Positions 1 to 7,663 of a stretch of 19,467 nt of DNA are shown here, piece by piece. The stretch is from NCBI GenBank assembly GCA_023436485.1, contig JAEZIU010000016.1:1-19467 (forward strand), read 5' to 3'. The translations under genes were made by a program, and so were the position numbers. A model generated the notes under the pieces. The model saw only the letters and a program-made list of their open reading frames with translations. It was not told the origin of the DNA and made no database searches. Within the stretch, counting starts at the first letter, position 1, and the number at the start of each line of letters is the position of its first letter. The stretch is from Bacillota bacterium. GTDB lineage: Bacteria; Bacillota; Clostridia; Acetivibrionales; DSM-1351.

Positions 1-2348
1 GTACCAGTACGGTTATTTCCTGATGTATCAACGATTGTATTGCCTGTCTTTGACTCGTCAAATTTATATTCAAGTATCGGAGTTGTCTTTGGTTCTTCAA
101 CTGGTGCAGAACCTCCCCATTTTGTCACAATTGCATTGTATTCTGCCTGCGTTACCTGCATTACTGTTCCATGACGTGGCCCGGTTGGCAGTTTATACTC
201 AGAAGTACTCAGCCTCGTAAACACTCCGGATGAAATGTCTGTGGATATCATTGGATAGTAACCGCCGCCTCCGTAGTAGTCTAATAGGAGACACCATTTG
301 TTCTGACCGTTAAACTTAAAGATTGCCGGTCCTTCAACACCTTTCTGGCTTTCGACACTAGTTGATGGTAAAGATACGAAATTCTTATTCAGCAACTGAT
401 CACATTTATCTATAAGGATGTTCTTATTAACTTCATCTTTTGAAAACCTGTAATATGTGTCTCCTTGCTTGATGATGGTTGCATCTATTACATCATTACT
501 TCTTTCAATATATAACTTTGGTTCGGTAAAGGTATAAAAGTCTCTTGTCTTTGCTGTGTATATTCTAAACTTGCTAAAGTTATCTGCTCCTACTCGTGAT
601 GCCCAGAACATCACATATTCTCCTGTCTTTTCATCAAATACTATTTCAGGAGCCCACGTACAGCCTGCATCATCTCTTGAAACTTTAACCAGCCTTTCTT
701 TAGACCAATTTACCAAATCATTGGATTCCCAAATAACAACCGATTTACTTCCGTATGTTCCAGCATTATCCCAGCCTTTACCATTTGCTATTCTTAGGTC
801 TGTTGCAACCATATAGAATTTATCTCCATCAGGTGACCTCAAGATAAATGGATCACGAACACCTTTATCTCCAACGGTTGAAGTCAGCACCGGATTGTCT
901 TTATTTAATTCATCCCAATGAAGTCCATCGGTACTAGAAGCAAAGTAAATCTGCTCTGCATCAGATCTGGCAGTGCCATTAAAATATGTAAAGAAATATC
1001 CCTTATAATCTGATTCGCTTATAGTTTTCGGTTTCGCCTTCACAGTAATTGTCAAATCTGCCGTACCCGTTGCAGTTCCATTTGTAAGGTGAGCCGTTAA
1101 GGTTACCTTAGTGTCTGTATCAGGTCTTGTAACAATACCCGCAGGTGCATTGTCATATCCTGAATTCACTACTTCATTAACATTGACAATATTGGGCTTG
1201 TCCGTTGACCAGGTTACCTTGACAGTTACTCCATCAGTAACAATTGATGATGGCAAAGTAATATTTCCACGTATATCATCTGCGTTGCGAATAAGAAGTT
1301 GCTTTTTGGCATTCTCAATTACTTGATCCTGCCCTTGCAACAATGCCTTAACTGTAACTTGGAATATTTTTGTATCACTTACACTTCCTCTTGTAATTGT
1401 TGCGGTGAGCGTTGCCTGTTTATCTGTCTCAGGATATATAGGGCGAGTTACATACCCGGTTGAAGAAATAAGGCTTGTGTCGGAGGATACCCAGGTAATT
1501 GTACTGCCATTTACCCCTGATGTCGGCAAATTAATTTTAGAAGTTACCTGACTCACATCTCCAAGGGTTAGTGCTGCTTTGTCCATTGCAACAATATCAG
1601 CGGCGCCTCCGTTGCTTAATTCTACTACCTCTGTGCTACTTAATGCCCTGTTGTATAAACGGAAATCTGCAACCTTCCCTTTGAAGTAGTTATCAGCAGT
1701 ATACGGTGCCCTTCCAATAAAATTTGCTACCGTAGATTCAATATCTTTGGGAGTATATGCAACATTTGTGTTCTCGGCAACCTTCACCCCATCAACATAA
1801 AGTGTACCTAAAGTCCCTTTTTGAGTATATGTAACGTATTTCCACACCCCGGTAGTAAAAGCCGAGTTGACCTTAGTGTTTTGCTCGTCAGCCCAGTGAG
1901 CTTTTGCAAGCATAACCCTGTATGCTCCTGATTCCAGCAGGAAACCGAAATAATGTGCATTTGCGTCACTTTTTGAATCTGTCGTTGTACCAAAATTAAA
2001 TACCCAGGACGGGTTGACATTTGACGGGTCAACAAACACTCTGGTGCTTACAGTAGTCTCTGTCAGCCCTGATAGTAGGCCATTGGGCATCTTAACATAT
2101 CCCGAACTGCCATCTAATTCAACTGCACCCGATCCATTCTGAGCAGTTACCCAACTGCAATTGCCATTCAAAATTCCATCCCGCCCGTTGCCAGAGGAAT
2201 CGGTAACTTTTGTTCCGGTTCCCTCACTAAACCTGTACCAAAGCATCAAACCAGTGTCAGCATTTGCTTTATTTGCAGGCATAAATGAAAACAGTCCTGT
2301 GAGAATTGAAGTAATTAGCAGACACGACAAAATACGCATTTTAATCAT
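1..2348 (-). CDS. Secreted GH43 glycoside hydrolase with LamG and Ig-like domains (3' end missing)
   Basis: I read an open frame from the ATG at 2348 to the left edge with no stop, 782 codons. GGAGG at 2360-2356 sits 7 bases before the ATG. Residues 1-30 are a signal peptide ending in a KANA-type cleavage site. Residues ~31-245 are a LamG/concanavalin-like domain (LWYRFSEGTGT, then FKGKVADFRLYNRALS near its end). Residues ~246-435 hold two atypical bacterial Ig-like repeats (TITWVSSDTSLIS and VKVTWSTDKPNIV cores). Residues ~440-750 are a five-bladed GH43 catalytic domain with GVRDPF (~497, modulating Asp) and GVEGP (~671, probable acid Glu). A second LamG-like domain starts near 757 and leaves the window. 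The family hydrolyses arabinose- or xylose-containing side chains or backbones; exact specificity cannot be read. A C-terminal dockerin is likely from the setting but lies outside the window. Confidence 0.9.
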   Translation of the reverse strand, partial: MIKMRILSCLLITSILTGLFSFMPANKANADTGLMLWYRFSEGTGTKVTDSSGNGRDGILNGNCSWVTAQNGSGAVELDGSSGYVKMPNGLLSGLTETTVSTRVFVDPSNVNPSWVFNFGTTTDSKSDANAHYFGFLLESGAYRVMLAKAHWADEQNTKVNSAFTTGVWKYVTYTQKGTLGTLYVDGVKVAENTNVAYTPKDIESTVANFIGRAPYTADNYFKGKVADFRLYNRALSSTEVVELSNGGAADIVAMDKAALTLGDVSQVTSKINLPTSGVNGSTITWVSSDTSLISSTGYVTRPIYPETDKQATLTATITRGSVSDTKIFQVTVKALLQGQDQVIENAKKQLLIRNADDIRGNITLPSSIVTDGVTVKVTWSTDKPNIVNVNEVVNSGYDNAPAGIVTRPDTDTKVTLTAHLTNGTATGTADLTITVKAKPKTISESDYKGYFFTYFNGTARSDAEQIYFASSTDGLHWDELNKDNPVLTSTVGDKGVRDPFILRSPDGDKFYMVATDLRIANGKGWDNAGTYGSKSVVIWESNDLVNWSKERLVKVSRDDAGCTWAPEIVFDEKTGEYVMFWASRVGADNFSKFRIYTAKTRDFYTFTEPKLYIERSNDVIDATIIKQGDTYYRFSKDEVNKNILIDKCDQLLNKNFVSLPSTSVESQKGVEGPAIFKFNGQNKWCLLLDYYGGGGYYPMISTDISSGVFTRLSTSEYKLPTGPRHGTVMQVTQAEYNAIVTKWGGSAPVEEPKTTPILEYKFDESKTGNTIVDTSGNNRTG

Positions 2349-2410
2349 ATGCTTTCCTCCTAAAATTAACTTTTTAAAGATTTATGGGAGCTTCTATTTC
2401 TACAGATAGG

Positions 2411-2450
2411 TATCATAGTTGGGTTTATACAAGAACATTTTATCATAGTT
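2411..2450. repeat. Direct repeat TATCATAGTT x2, 30 bp apart
   Basis: TATCATAGTT occurs exactly at 2411-2420 and again at 2441-2450, a start-to-start distance of 30 bp, about three helical turns. It lies in the 214-bp spacer between the divergent GH43 and Kelch genes, upstream of both. Such spacing suits a regulator binding one face of the DNA, for example an AraC-type activator as used in other clostridial hemicellulase clusters. Regulation is inferred; the repeat itself is plain in the sequence. Confidence 0.4.
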
Positions 2451-2475
2451 ATATACATATTAGTAAATAAATGTA

Positions 2476-2492
2476 TTATAATTCAATTATAA
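2476..2492. promoter_or_regulatory. Palindrome TTATAATTCAATTATAA overlapping a -10 candidate
   Basis: Two perfect 8-bp arms are separated by one base. The left arm contains TATAAT (2477-2482), a possible -10 box for the rightward Kelch gene whose ATG is at 2563. No convincing -35 box is visible 17 bp upstream. In such AT-rich DNA the palindrome could be chance; it is listed because it coincides with the likely promoter. Confidence 0.3.
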
Positions 2493-2562
2493 AGTCAAAA
2501 ACAAGAAATAAGTATGTATCCAGAGTTTTCAGTTGTTGGTATTTAATGAAGGAGGGGTTAAT

Positions 2563-4713
2563 ATGCGGAAAGATTTAAAATTACTGAGAATGGGTTTATT
2601 AGTTTTTTTTAACCTGTTTTTTATGCTTTGTATTCTATGCGTAAATGTATACGCTCAAGAAACTATAAAAATTAACAATACGACCCTTAGCTTTAACAAG
2701 ATTATTTACGCCGATTCAACTACCGGTAATGACACAAGCGGAGCCGGAACTGCTCAAAACCCATATAAAACAATACAGAAAGCCCAGTCCCAGGTAAGTT
2801 CCGGGGATGCTGTGGTATTAAAAGGAACTTTCGACGTAGGTAAAAGTTATTCCTTCAAAAGTGGCGTTAGTTTTATAGGTTATGAATTGAACACAACAAT
2901 AATAGGTACTGATATCTGGTATGGAAATAGCAGTTTTTACAGAATGGTTTTTGACTATGCAAAAAGAGATGAAACTTGGACAATAGGTGGAACAGTAAAT
3001 TTATATAATGTCGTAATTAAAAATCAGTACAGTAGTAATGGGTCTATAGAGCTGTTTAATACATATTCGGGTAACATGTGGAACTGTTTAGTTGCTAACG
3101 GAAATTGGAATTCCTTGAACTGGAGTTCTATGAATGGCAACTTTAAAAATAATGCTATTAGTAAAACTTTCAGCTGGTCACCTTTTGTCTTGCGGGGTGT
3201 CACATATGATTCCTTATTCAGGATTACATCAGGAGGATGGCAAAATACAGGAACGGGTACAAATCCTGATGGAACACGTGCCAGTATAGGAGTTTATGGC
3301 GGGGACTTCGCATGGGGTTGGGTAGATCCTAATATTCCACCCAAGATACCTAATTATAATGTTACAACTCAGGAAAATACGGCTGTCAGTGGAAAAGTAG
3401 AAGGTACAGACTCAAACGGGGATACTTTGTCGTACACAACAAAATTTACCCCAGTTAATGGTGAATTGAACCTAAGCTCCGATGGCTCATGGATATATAC
3501 CCCAAAGTCAGATTTTACCGGAACAGATCAATTTGTTATTCAGGTATCTGACGGAAAAGGTGGAATCGCAAATTCTACGGTAACTATAACGGTAAATCAC
3601 ATCAATCGAGCACCTAAGTTTGACCTTATGGAAAATAAGGTCACTGAGGAAGGTAAAACACTGGAATTTACGGTAACAGCTTCTGATCCTGATGGCGATA
3701 CTATATCACTAGCGGCAAAAGGTTTGCCCGAAGGAGCTACCTTTGACCCCGAAACAAAAACTTTTAGTTGGACTCCTGACTATAATCAAGCAGGAAATTA
3801 TACCGTTAATTTTACAGTAACCGACGATAGTCTGACATCTGGTCAAGACGTCATTATGACCGTTAATAATGTTGAAACTTGGTTAACCAAACCGAATATG
3901 CCTACCATGAGAAGTAGCGTTGCATCAGTAGCCTTGGACGATAGTTTGTATGTTATAGGCGGTATCAATAATACCGGTTCTTTAAACACAATTGAGCAAT
4001 TTAACTCTTCAACAAATACATGGGTTTCAAGAGCAAGCATGCCTACTCCAAGACAAGGTGCAGGTGCAGCGGTAGTTAATGGAAAAGTATATGTTATAGG
4101 CGGAAAAAGCGGTATAAGCGTTGTAAACGTTGTGGAGGAATATGACCCTGAGTTAGACACCTGGACTACCAAAGCACCCTTGCCTACTGCTAGGTTTGGA
4201 CTAAGTACAGTGGCAGTCAACGGTAAAATATATGCTATCGGTGGGTATACTGGAGCAAGCTACCTGAGTACAGTTGAGGAATATGATCCCACAACTGACA
4301 CTTGGACTAAAAAAGCAAGCATGACTGTCAGACGGACAGCAATGGGGACAGATGTAATCAACGGTAAAATTTATGTAGTCTGCGGTTTCAACGGAACTTA
4401 TCTGAATACGGTAGAAGAGTATGATCCGCTGACAAATATATGGAATACAAAAGCAAATATACCAACAGCAAGACGCGGTGCCGGGGCAGCAGCAGTCAAC
4501 GGCAAGTTGCTTGTTGCAGGAGGTTATAACGGGACTGACCTTAATGTATTAGAGGAATTCGATTTAGAAGCGAATACCTGGACAGTTAAGGAAAATATGC
4601 CAACAGCCAGAGGGTGGGTTGGCATAGCTGTGTTGAACAGCGAAATATATATTTCCGGTGGAAACAGTAGTAATGCAAGCTATCTTAACATATTGGAAGT
4701 GTATGCACCTTAA
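2563..4713 (+). CDS. Secreted beta-helix / Ig-like / Kelch-repeat protein
   Basis: The protein is 716 aa. The start is the ATG at 2563, preceded by a strong AGGAGGGG at 2550-2557; a TTG at 2533 in the same frame would precede that site and is unlikely. Residues 1-30 form a signal peptide (hydrophobic stretch, then YAQE). Residues ~48-250 look like a right-handed parallel beta-helix of the pectate-lyase type (DSTTGNDTSG, NPYKTIQKAQ, IGYELNTTIIG), shorter than catalytic members. Residues ~262-350 are a cadherin/VCBS-like domain (SYTTKFTPVNGELN, WIYTPKSDFTG), and ~353-440 an Ig-like domain (DPDGDTI, TFSWTPDYN). Residues ~440-716 carry six Kelch repeats (YVIGG, VEEYDP, TWTTKAPLPTAR patterns), enough for a closed six-bladed propeller. 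No dockerin, SLH domain or sortase signal is present, so it is probably released. It may bind polysaccharide or protein; no enzymatic residues were recognised. Confidence 0.88.
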   Translation: MRKDLKLLRMGLLVFFNLFFMLCILCVNVYAQETIKINNTTLSFNKIIYADSTTGNDTSGAGTAQNPYKTIQKAQSQVSSGDAVVLKGTFDVGKSYSFKSGVSFIGYELNTTIIGTDIWYGNSSFYRMVFDYAKRDETWTIGGTVNLYNVVIKNQYSSNGSIELFNTYSGNMWNCLVANGNWNSLNWSSMNGNFKNNAISKTFSWSPFVLRGVTYDSLFRITSGGWQNTGTGTNPDGTRASIGVYGGDFAWGWVDPNIPPKIPNYNVTTQENTAVSGKVEGTDSNGDTLSYTTKFTPVNGELNLSSDGSWIYTPKSDFTGTDQFVIQVSDGKGGIANSTVTITVNHINRAPKFDLMENKVTEEGKTLEFTVTASDPDGDTISLAAKGLPEGATFDPETKTFSWTPDYNQAGNYTVNFTVTDDSLTSGQDVIMTVNNVETWLTKPNMPTMRSSVASVALDDSLYVIGGINNTGSLNTIEQFNSSTNTWVSRASMPTPRQGAGAAVVNGKVYVIGGKSGISVVNVVEEYDPELDTWTTKAPLPTARFGLSTVAVNGKIYAIGGYTGASYLSTVEEYDPTTDTWTKKASMTVRRTAMGTDVINGKIYVVCGFNGTYLNTVEEYDPLTNIWNTKANIPTARRGAGAAAVNGKLLVAGGYNGTDLNVLEEFDLEANTWTVKENMPTARGWVGIAVLNSEIYISGGNSSNASYLNILEVYAP

Positions 4714-4762
4714 TGTTGCCTAATGGCAATATCGGCCGTAATAGACATTATAAAATTGTTTT

Positions 4763-4809
4763 AAAAGGACTGAATCCTGTATGTTGAGTACTGGACTCAG
4801 TCCTTTTTT
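4763..4809. terminator. Bidirectional intrinsic terminator between convergent genes
   Basis: AAAAGGACTGA (4763-4773) pairs with TCAGTCCTTTT (4797-4807), with a further TCC/GGA pair inside after one mismatch. The hairpin is followed by T residues on the plus strand and, because of the A-run on the left, also on the minus strand. It sits 50 bp after the Kelch gene stop and directly after the DUF6485 stop on the other strand, so it can end both transcripts. Confidence 0.8.
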
Positions 4810-4813
4810 ATGC

Positions 4814-5035
4814 CTAATCCGATTCTTTCAACGGCACACCAACATTCTTAATAAAAAAGTCTACATCTCTGTTACCCGTTTTTTCAGCTTCCTCTGTGAA
4901 GAAGCAACCCGGTAATCCGCCTTTGGTACGGTGGAATAAAACACATGAACAACATTTACCCCAATTTTCACAATGTTTAAAGGTGCATTTACACTTACTT
5001 TCGTTTCCTAAATTATCTTCTCTGTTACAAGTCAT
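4814..5035 (-). CDS. Small Cys-rich DUF6485-type protein
   Basis: The protein is 73 aa with eight cysteines (3, 15, 17, 22, 28, 29, 31, 44) in the order C...CxC....C.....CCxC............C, followed by LPGCFF. This spacing matches my recollection of the DUF6485 family of small clostridial and methanogen proteins, which has no known function. The Cys density suggests binding of a soft metal or zinc. The start ATG at 5035 has GGGGGG five bases upstream. It is the last gene of the arsenical/thiol cluster, 36 bp after the methyltransferase stop and just before the shared terminator. No signal peptide or membrane segment is visible, so it should be cytoplasmic. A role as metalloid or metal chaperone is an inference from position only. 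Confidence 0.75.
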   Translation of the reverse strand: MTCNREDNLGNESKCKCTFKHCENWGKCCSCVLFHRTKGGLPGCFFTEEAEKTGNRDVDFFIKNVGVPLKESD

Positions 5036-5071
5036 TTTTTCCCCCGAATATTTTAAATTTTATTAAGGTAA

Positions 5072-5695
5072 TTATTTTTCTCCATAGGCAACAAAAATAC
5101 TAATTCTTGCATCATCACATCCACAACCAGAGGTTGCACAGCAATTGCCACCGGCACAATCAAGAATTACATTTTTCAGGCCGGCAGAAGAAAACCATTT
5201 TTTTATGTCTTCTCGCTTGAATCCCATCCACCGGTCATGGTGCTCAGTTTTCAGAAAATCAAAATTATGTTCATCCAGATCAGTTATAACAAGCTTTCCG
5301 CCTGGTTTTAGTATTCTGAACATTTCTTTTATTGCTTTTAAAGGCTCTTCAACATGGTGTAAATACATATTTGCCATTGCATAGTCTGCATAATTATTTT
5401 CAATCGGGAGACATTCAGCTTCGCCTTGTCGGTATTCTACTCCGCTATTTGTACCGAATTTATTTTTCATCTGTTGCAACATTTCTTCTGATCTGTCTAT
5501 AGCAATAACTCTCAACCCCTTTTGTATAAGGCCTTCAGTTACAAACCCCGTACCGGCACCAATATCTGCTGCGATTTCCCCTTCTTTAACATTTGCAAGA
5601 CTATATGCCTTTTCTCGAACAGCTTCTGAAAAAAATCCCTGCCGCATTGTATCCCATTTATTTGCTACTTCGTTAAAATATATTTTACTATTTAT
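5072..5695 (-). CDS. SAM-dependent methyltransferase, ArsM-like, probable AUA start
   Basis: Class I SAM methyltransferase with the SAM-binding loop ADIGAGTG (43-50), AIDRS as motif II, and LKPGGKLVITD. The C-terminal tail carries five cysteines (C180, C185, C186, C191, C193), a pattern suited to As(III) or another soft metal. The first ordinary start codon is the ATG at 5647, but the family N-terminus (YFNEVANKWD) is encoded upstream of it in the same open frame, and that ATG lacks a ribosome binding site. A perfect GGGAGGG (5708-5702) lies 6 bases before an in-frame ATA at 5695; no ATG, GTG or TTG exists between there and the upstream TAG. I therefore place the start at that ATA (207 aa; 191 aa if from 5647). 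Arsenite methylation is inferred from the Cys tail and the neighbours; a small-molecule methyltransferase of the UbiE type is the alternative. Confidence 0.8.
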   Translation of the reverse strand: MNSKIYFNEVANKWDTMRQGFFSEAVREKAYSLANVKEGEIAADIGAGTGFVTEGLIQKGLRVIAIDRSEEMLQQMKNKFGTNSGVEYRQGEAECLPIENNYADYAMANMYLHHVEEPLKAIKEMFRILKPGGKLVITDLDEHNFDFLKTEHHDRWMGFKREDIKKWFSSAGLKNVILDCAGGNCCATSGCGCDDARISIFVAYGEK

Positions 5696-5710
5696 GAGAT
5701 TCCCTCCCTT

Positions 5711-6154
5711 CTATTTCAAATCCAGCAATTTTTCAACTATTTCAGAAGAATCCTTTACCATTTTGAGGCAAATCGTTTTAAAAAGATTCTTTTCGCCAGC
5801 TGCACTCATTTCTTCCGGAACACTGATATCATAACCTAATAATTCTTTACATCTGACTGAACCATTCAATTCAACAAATTGTCTCTTGTATTCCTGAACA
5901 AGTGCATAGGTTTTTTCCTTTGCAGCAGTATCATCAACTTGCACCTTTCCATATTTTAAACCAATTAACATTATTGCGCCTGTTACCGCACCACAAGTCT
6001 CACCAATATACCCCATACCTGCACCGAAGCTACCCGCAATTCTTAAAGCTAATTCAGGGTCCAATCCTAATTGACCGGAATATGTAGAAAAAACTGCTTG
6101 TGCACAATTAAATCCACTTAAAAAACATTGCTCAGAACATTCAACTTTATTCAT
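5711..6154 (-). CDS. C_GCAxxG_C_C family redox protein
   Basis: The 147-aa protein fits the C_GCAxxG_C_C family: FNCAQAV (C17), GETCGAVTGA (C54), RCKELLG (C102) and a late Cys (C129) before VKDSSEIVEKLL. Members are small, mostly helical, with a conserved Cys set thought to be redox active; the reaction is not established. The start is the ATG at 6154, with AAAGGTGG upstream; a longer frame to 6181 overlaps the marR stop and lacks support. The gene follows marR by 17 bp and precedes the methyltransferase by 15 bp, so the three are almost surely cotranscribed. An electron-donor or metalloid-handling role for the methyltransferase is an inference. Confidence 0.82.
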   Translation of the reverse strand: MNKVECSEQCFLSGFNCAQAVFSTYSGQLGLDPELALRIAGSFGAGMGYIGETCGAVTGAIMLIGLKYGKVQVDDTAAKEKTYALVQEYKRQFVELNGSVRCKELLGYDISVPEEMSAAGEKNLFKTICLKMVKDSSEIVEKLLDLK

Positions 6155-6171
6155 AATTAAACCACCTTTCT

Positions 6172-6615
6172 CTAACAACAATCGCTTTTATCAATGGCTT
6201 CCAATAGGATTCCCAAACTTTCCAATACCTGAAATTTTTTATTATCAGGAATTGAATTGTATATTTTACCAAAATATGAATTCATACTTTCCTCTATTTC
6301 TGTAAACAGTTTAGCCCCACTGTCTGTGAGTGAAATGGTTACATACCTTCTGTCTTCCGGGTCAATATCTCTTTTTGCCAGTTCTGCCTTAACCAAGTTA
6401 TTTACTGTTCTGCTCATGGTACTATTTTCAAGATTTAATAATTCTGCCAACTCATTTAAAGAAATACTACCTGAACGCCCTATTTCAACTAAAGCATGGC
6501 ATTGACCTAAAGTTACACTACAGCATGAAGTTTGGTTTTCCTTTAAAACACCCAATTTTCTTTCAAGAACTCTAATCAATTCTCTTAATTTCTTTGAATC
6601 ACCGGTAATATTCAT
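6172..6615 (-). CDS. MarR-family regulator with Cys switch motifs
   Basis: 147-aa winged-helix protein: recognition region SLNELAELLNLENSTMSRTV and wing KRDIDPEDRRYVTISLT are typical MarR. It has a CCSVTLGQC cluster (C31, C32, C39) ahead of the winged helix and ends in Cys-Cys (146-147), which could sense thiol-reactive agents or As(III)/Sb(III). The start is the ATG at 6615, with AGGAGG at 6631-6626 ten bases upstream. Its own promoter region holds a perfect inverted repeat (6651-6671), so it most likely represses itself and the downstream C_GCAxxG, methyltransferase and DUF6485 genes. The inducer is not known; the arsenical neighbours suggest a trivalent metalloid or its methylated form. 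Confidence 0.88.
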   Translation of the reverse strand: MNITGDSKKLRELIRVLERKLGVLKENQTSCCSVTLGQCHALVEIGRSGSISLNELAELLNLENSTMSRTVNNLVKAELAKRDIDPEDRRYVTISLTDSGAKLFTEIEESMNSYFGKIYNSIPDNKKFQVLESLGILLEAIDKSDCC

Positions 6616-6637
6616 TATTTGATTGCCTCCTGAAATA

Positions 6638-6671
6638 ATTGTACCATACAATAGTTGTAATATACAACTAT
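6638..6671 (-). promoter_or_regulatory. marR promoter with MarR-type operator
   Basis: A perfect inverted repeat, ATAGTTGTA (6651-6659) and TACAACTAT (6663-6671), is separated by 3 bp. It overlaps a candidate sigma-A promoter on the minus strand: -35 TTGTAT (6667-6662), 18-bp spacer, -10 TACAAT (6643-6638). The site lies between the ATP-grasp stop (6677) and the marR ATG (6615). The arm length and centre are typical of MarR dimers; autoregulation is inferred. Confidence 0.65.
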
Positions 6672-6676
6672 ATTGT

Positions 6677-7663
6677 TTAAAATCCTAAAAGTTCAATAAC
6701 CTTCTTTTCAACTAGTCTGTTCTTACCTTTGTAAGGAAAATCATGTATGTGAAGTGCCGGATTAAAATTTAACTCAATGACACTATATTTATCTTTATCT
6801 GGACTTGCTTTAATATCCGGGATGATAATATCCGCTCCACATATTTTTGCTCCCACAGATTTTGCAGCCTTTACAGCAATGGTTTTGTATTCATTGATAA
6901 TATCATCTGTAAAATCTATACTGTCTCCCCCAGTACTGATATTTGAATTTTCACGAAGATAAACTATTTCATCTTTTTCAGGTACAGAATCAAAATCTTT
7001 ACTCTGAAAAGCCAGGTATTCCTTTTCAATAAACCCTAATTCTATCTTTTCAAGCGGTGTAACATATCCTTTTCCCCTTAATGGATCCTTGTTCTTTTCT
7101 TTAACCAGCTCCCTGATTGAGTGTTCACCATCACCTATAACATTTGCAGGTACTCTGTGAAGAATTGCTGCAACTTCGTCACCAATTAATAAAAATCTAT
7201 ATTCTTTACCTGAAATAAATTCTTCTATCAAAACATAGCCATCATATTTAAATGCCTGCTCTAAAGCAGTTACAACATCGTTCTCTGTATAAGGATTCTT
7301 TAAAATTACTACTCCTTGGCCGAAGTTAGTTGATTTTGGCTTAATAACTATATCTTTTCCCCGAAAACTTGAAATCTTTGATTTATAATCATCACCGTTT
7401 TTAATTGTTACCCCATCAGGTACACTTATCTCGTTTTCTCTTAGTATTTTCTTCGTAACCTCTTTGTTTTCCATAATTAACGGAGAAATATACGAGTCAA
7501 TTGAAGTACGTGTTGCCTGCTTTAAATATTCGATTTTCCCTTCTTTTTTTAATCTGATAAAATTATCATCCCAATCTAAAACTTCCACCTCAATACCCCT
7601 TTGTATTGCCTCTTTTATAATCATTTGCGTAGATAATTCCAAAGCCTCATAACCTTTCAACAT
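6677..7663 (-). CDS. ATP-grasp ligase, glutathione synthetase half of split GshF
   Basis: 328-aa protein matching the C-terminal half of bifunctional GshAB/GshF. The first ~60 residues correspond to the linker, followed by ENKEVTKKILRENEI (lid helix, ~65-79), VIKPKSTNFGQGV (106-118, ATP binding), VLIEEFISGKEYR (144-156), and the Mg-binding VIELNFNPALHIHDFP near the end. It should join gamma-Glu-Cys to glycine with ATP. ATG at 7663 with GGGGAGG nine bases upstream; this ribosome binding site lies within the end of gshA, and the two genes overlap by 17 bp. In Listeria and Streptococcus the two activities are one polypeptide of ~750 aa; here they are two adjacent frames. Related cyanophycin-synthetase-type ATP-grasp enzymes are the alternative, but the partner gene makes glutathione synthesis the better call. 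Confidence 0.85.
   Translation of the reverse strand: MLKGYEALELSTQMIIKEAIQRGIEVEVLDWDDNFIRLKKEGKIEYLKQATRTSIDSYISPLIMENKEVTKKILRENEISVPDGVTIKNGDDYKSKISSFRGKDIVIKPKSTNFGQGVVILKNPYTENDVVTALEQAFKYDGYVLIEEFISGKEYRFLLIGDEVAAILHRVPANVIGDGEHSIRELVKEKNKDPLRGKGYVTPLEKIELGFIEKEYLAFQSKDFDSVPEKDEIVYLRENSNISTGGDSIDFTDDIINEYKTIAVKAAKSVGAKICGADIIIPDIKASPDKDKYSVIELNFNPALHIHDFPYKGKNRLVEKKVIELLGF

Noticed and set aside
1808..2035. Minus-strand frame of 75 codons in another phase of the GH43 gene.
   Set aside because: It overlaps the well-supported LamG region in a different frame and has no features of its own.
3843..4220. Minus-strand frame of 125 codons inside the Kelch gene.
   Set aside because: It is antisense to clear Kelch repeats; its length comes from the repeat composition. 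No start signal or family match.
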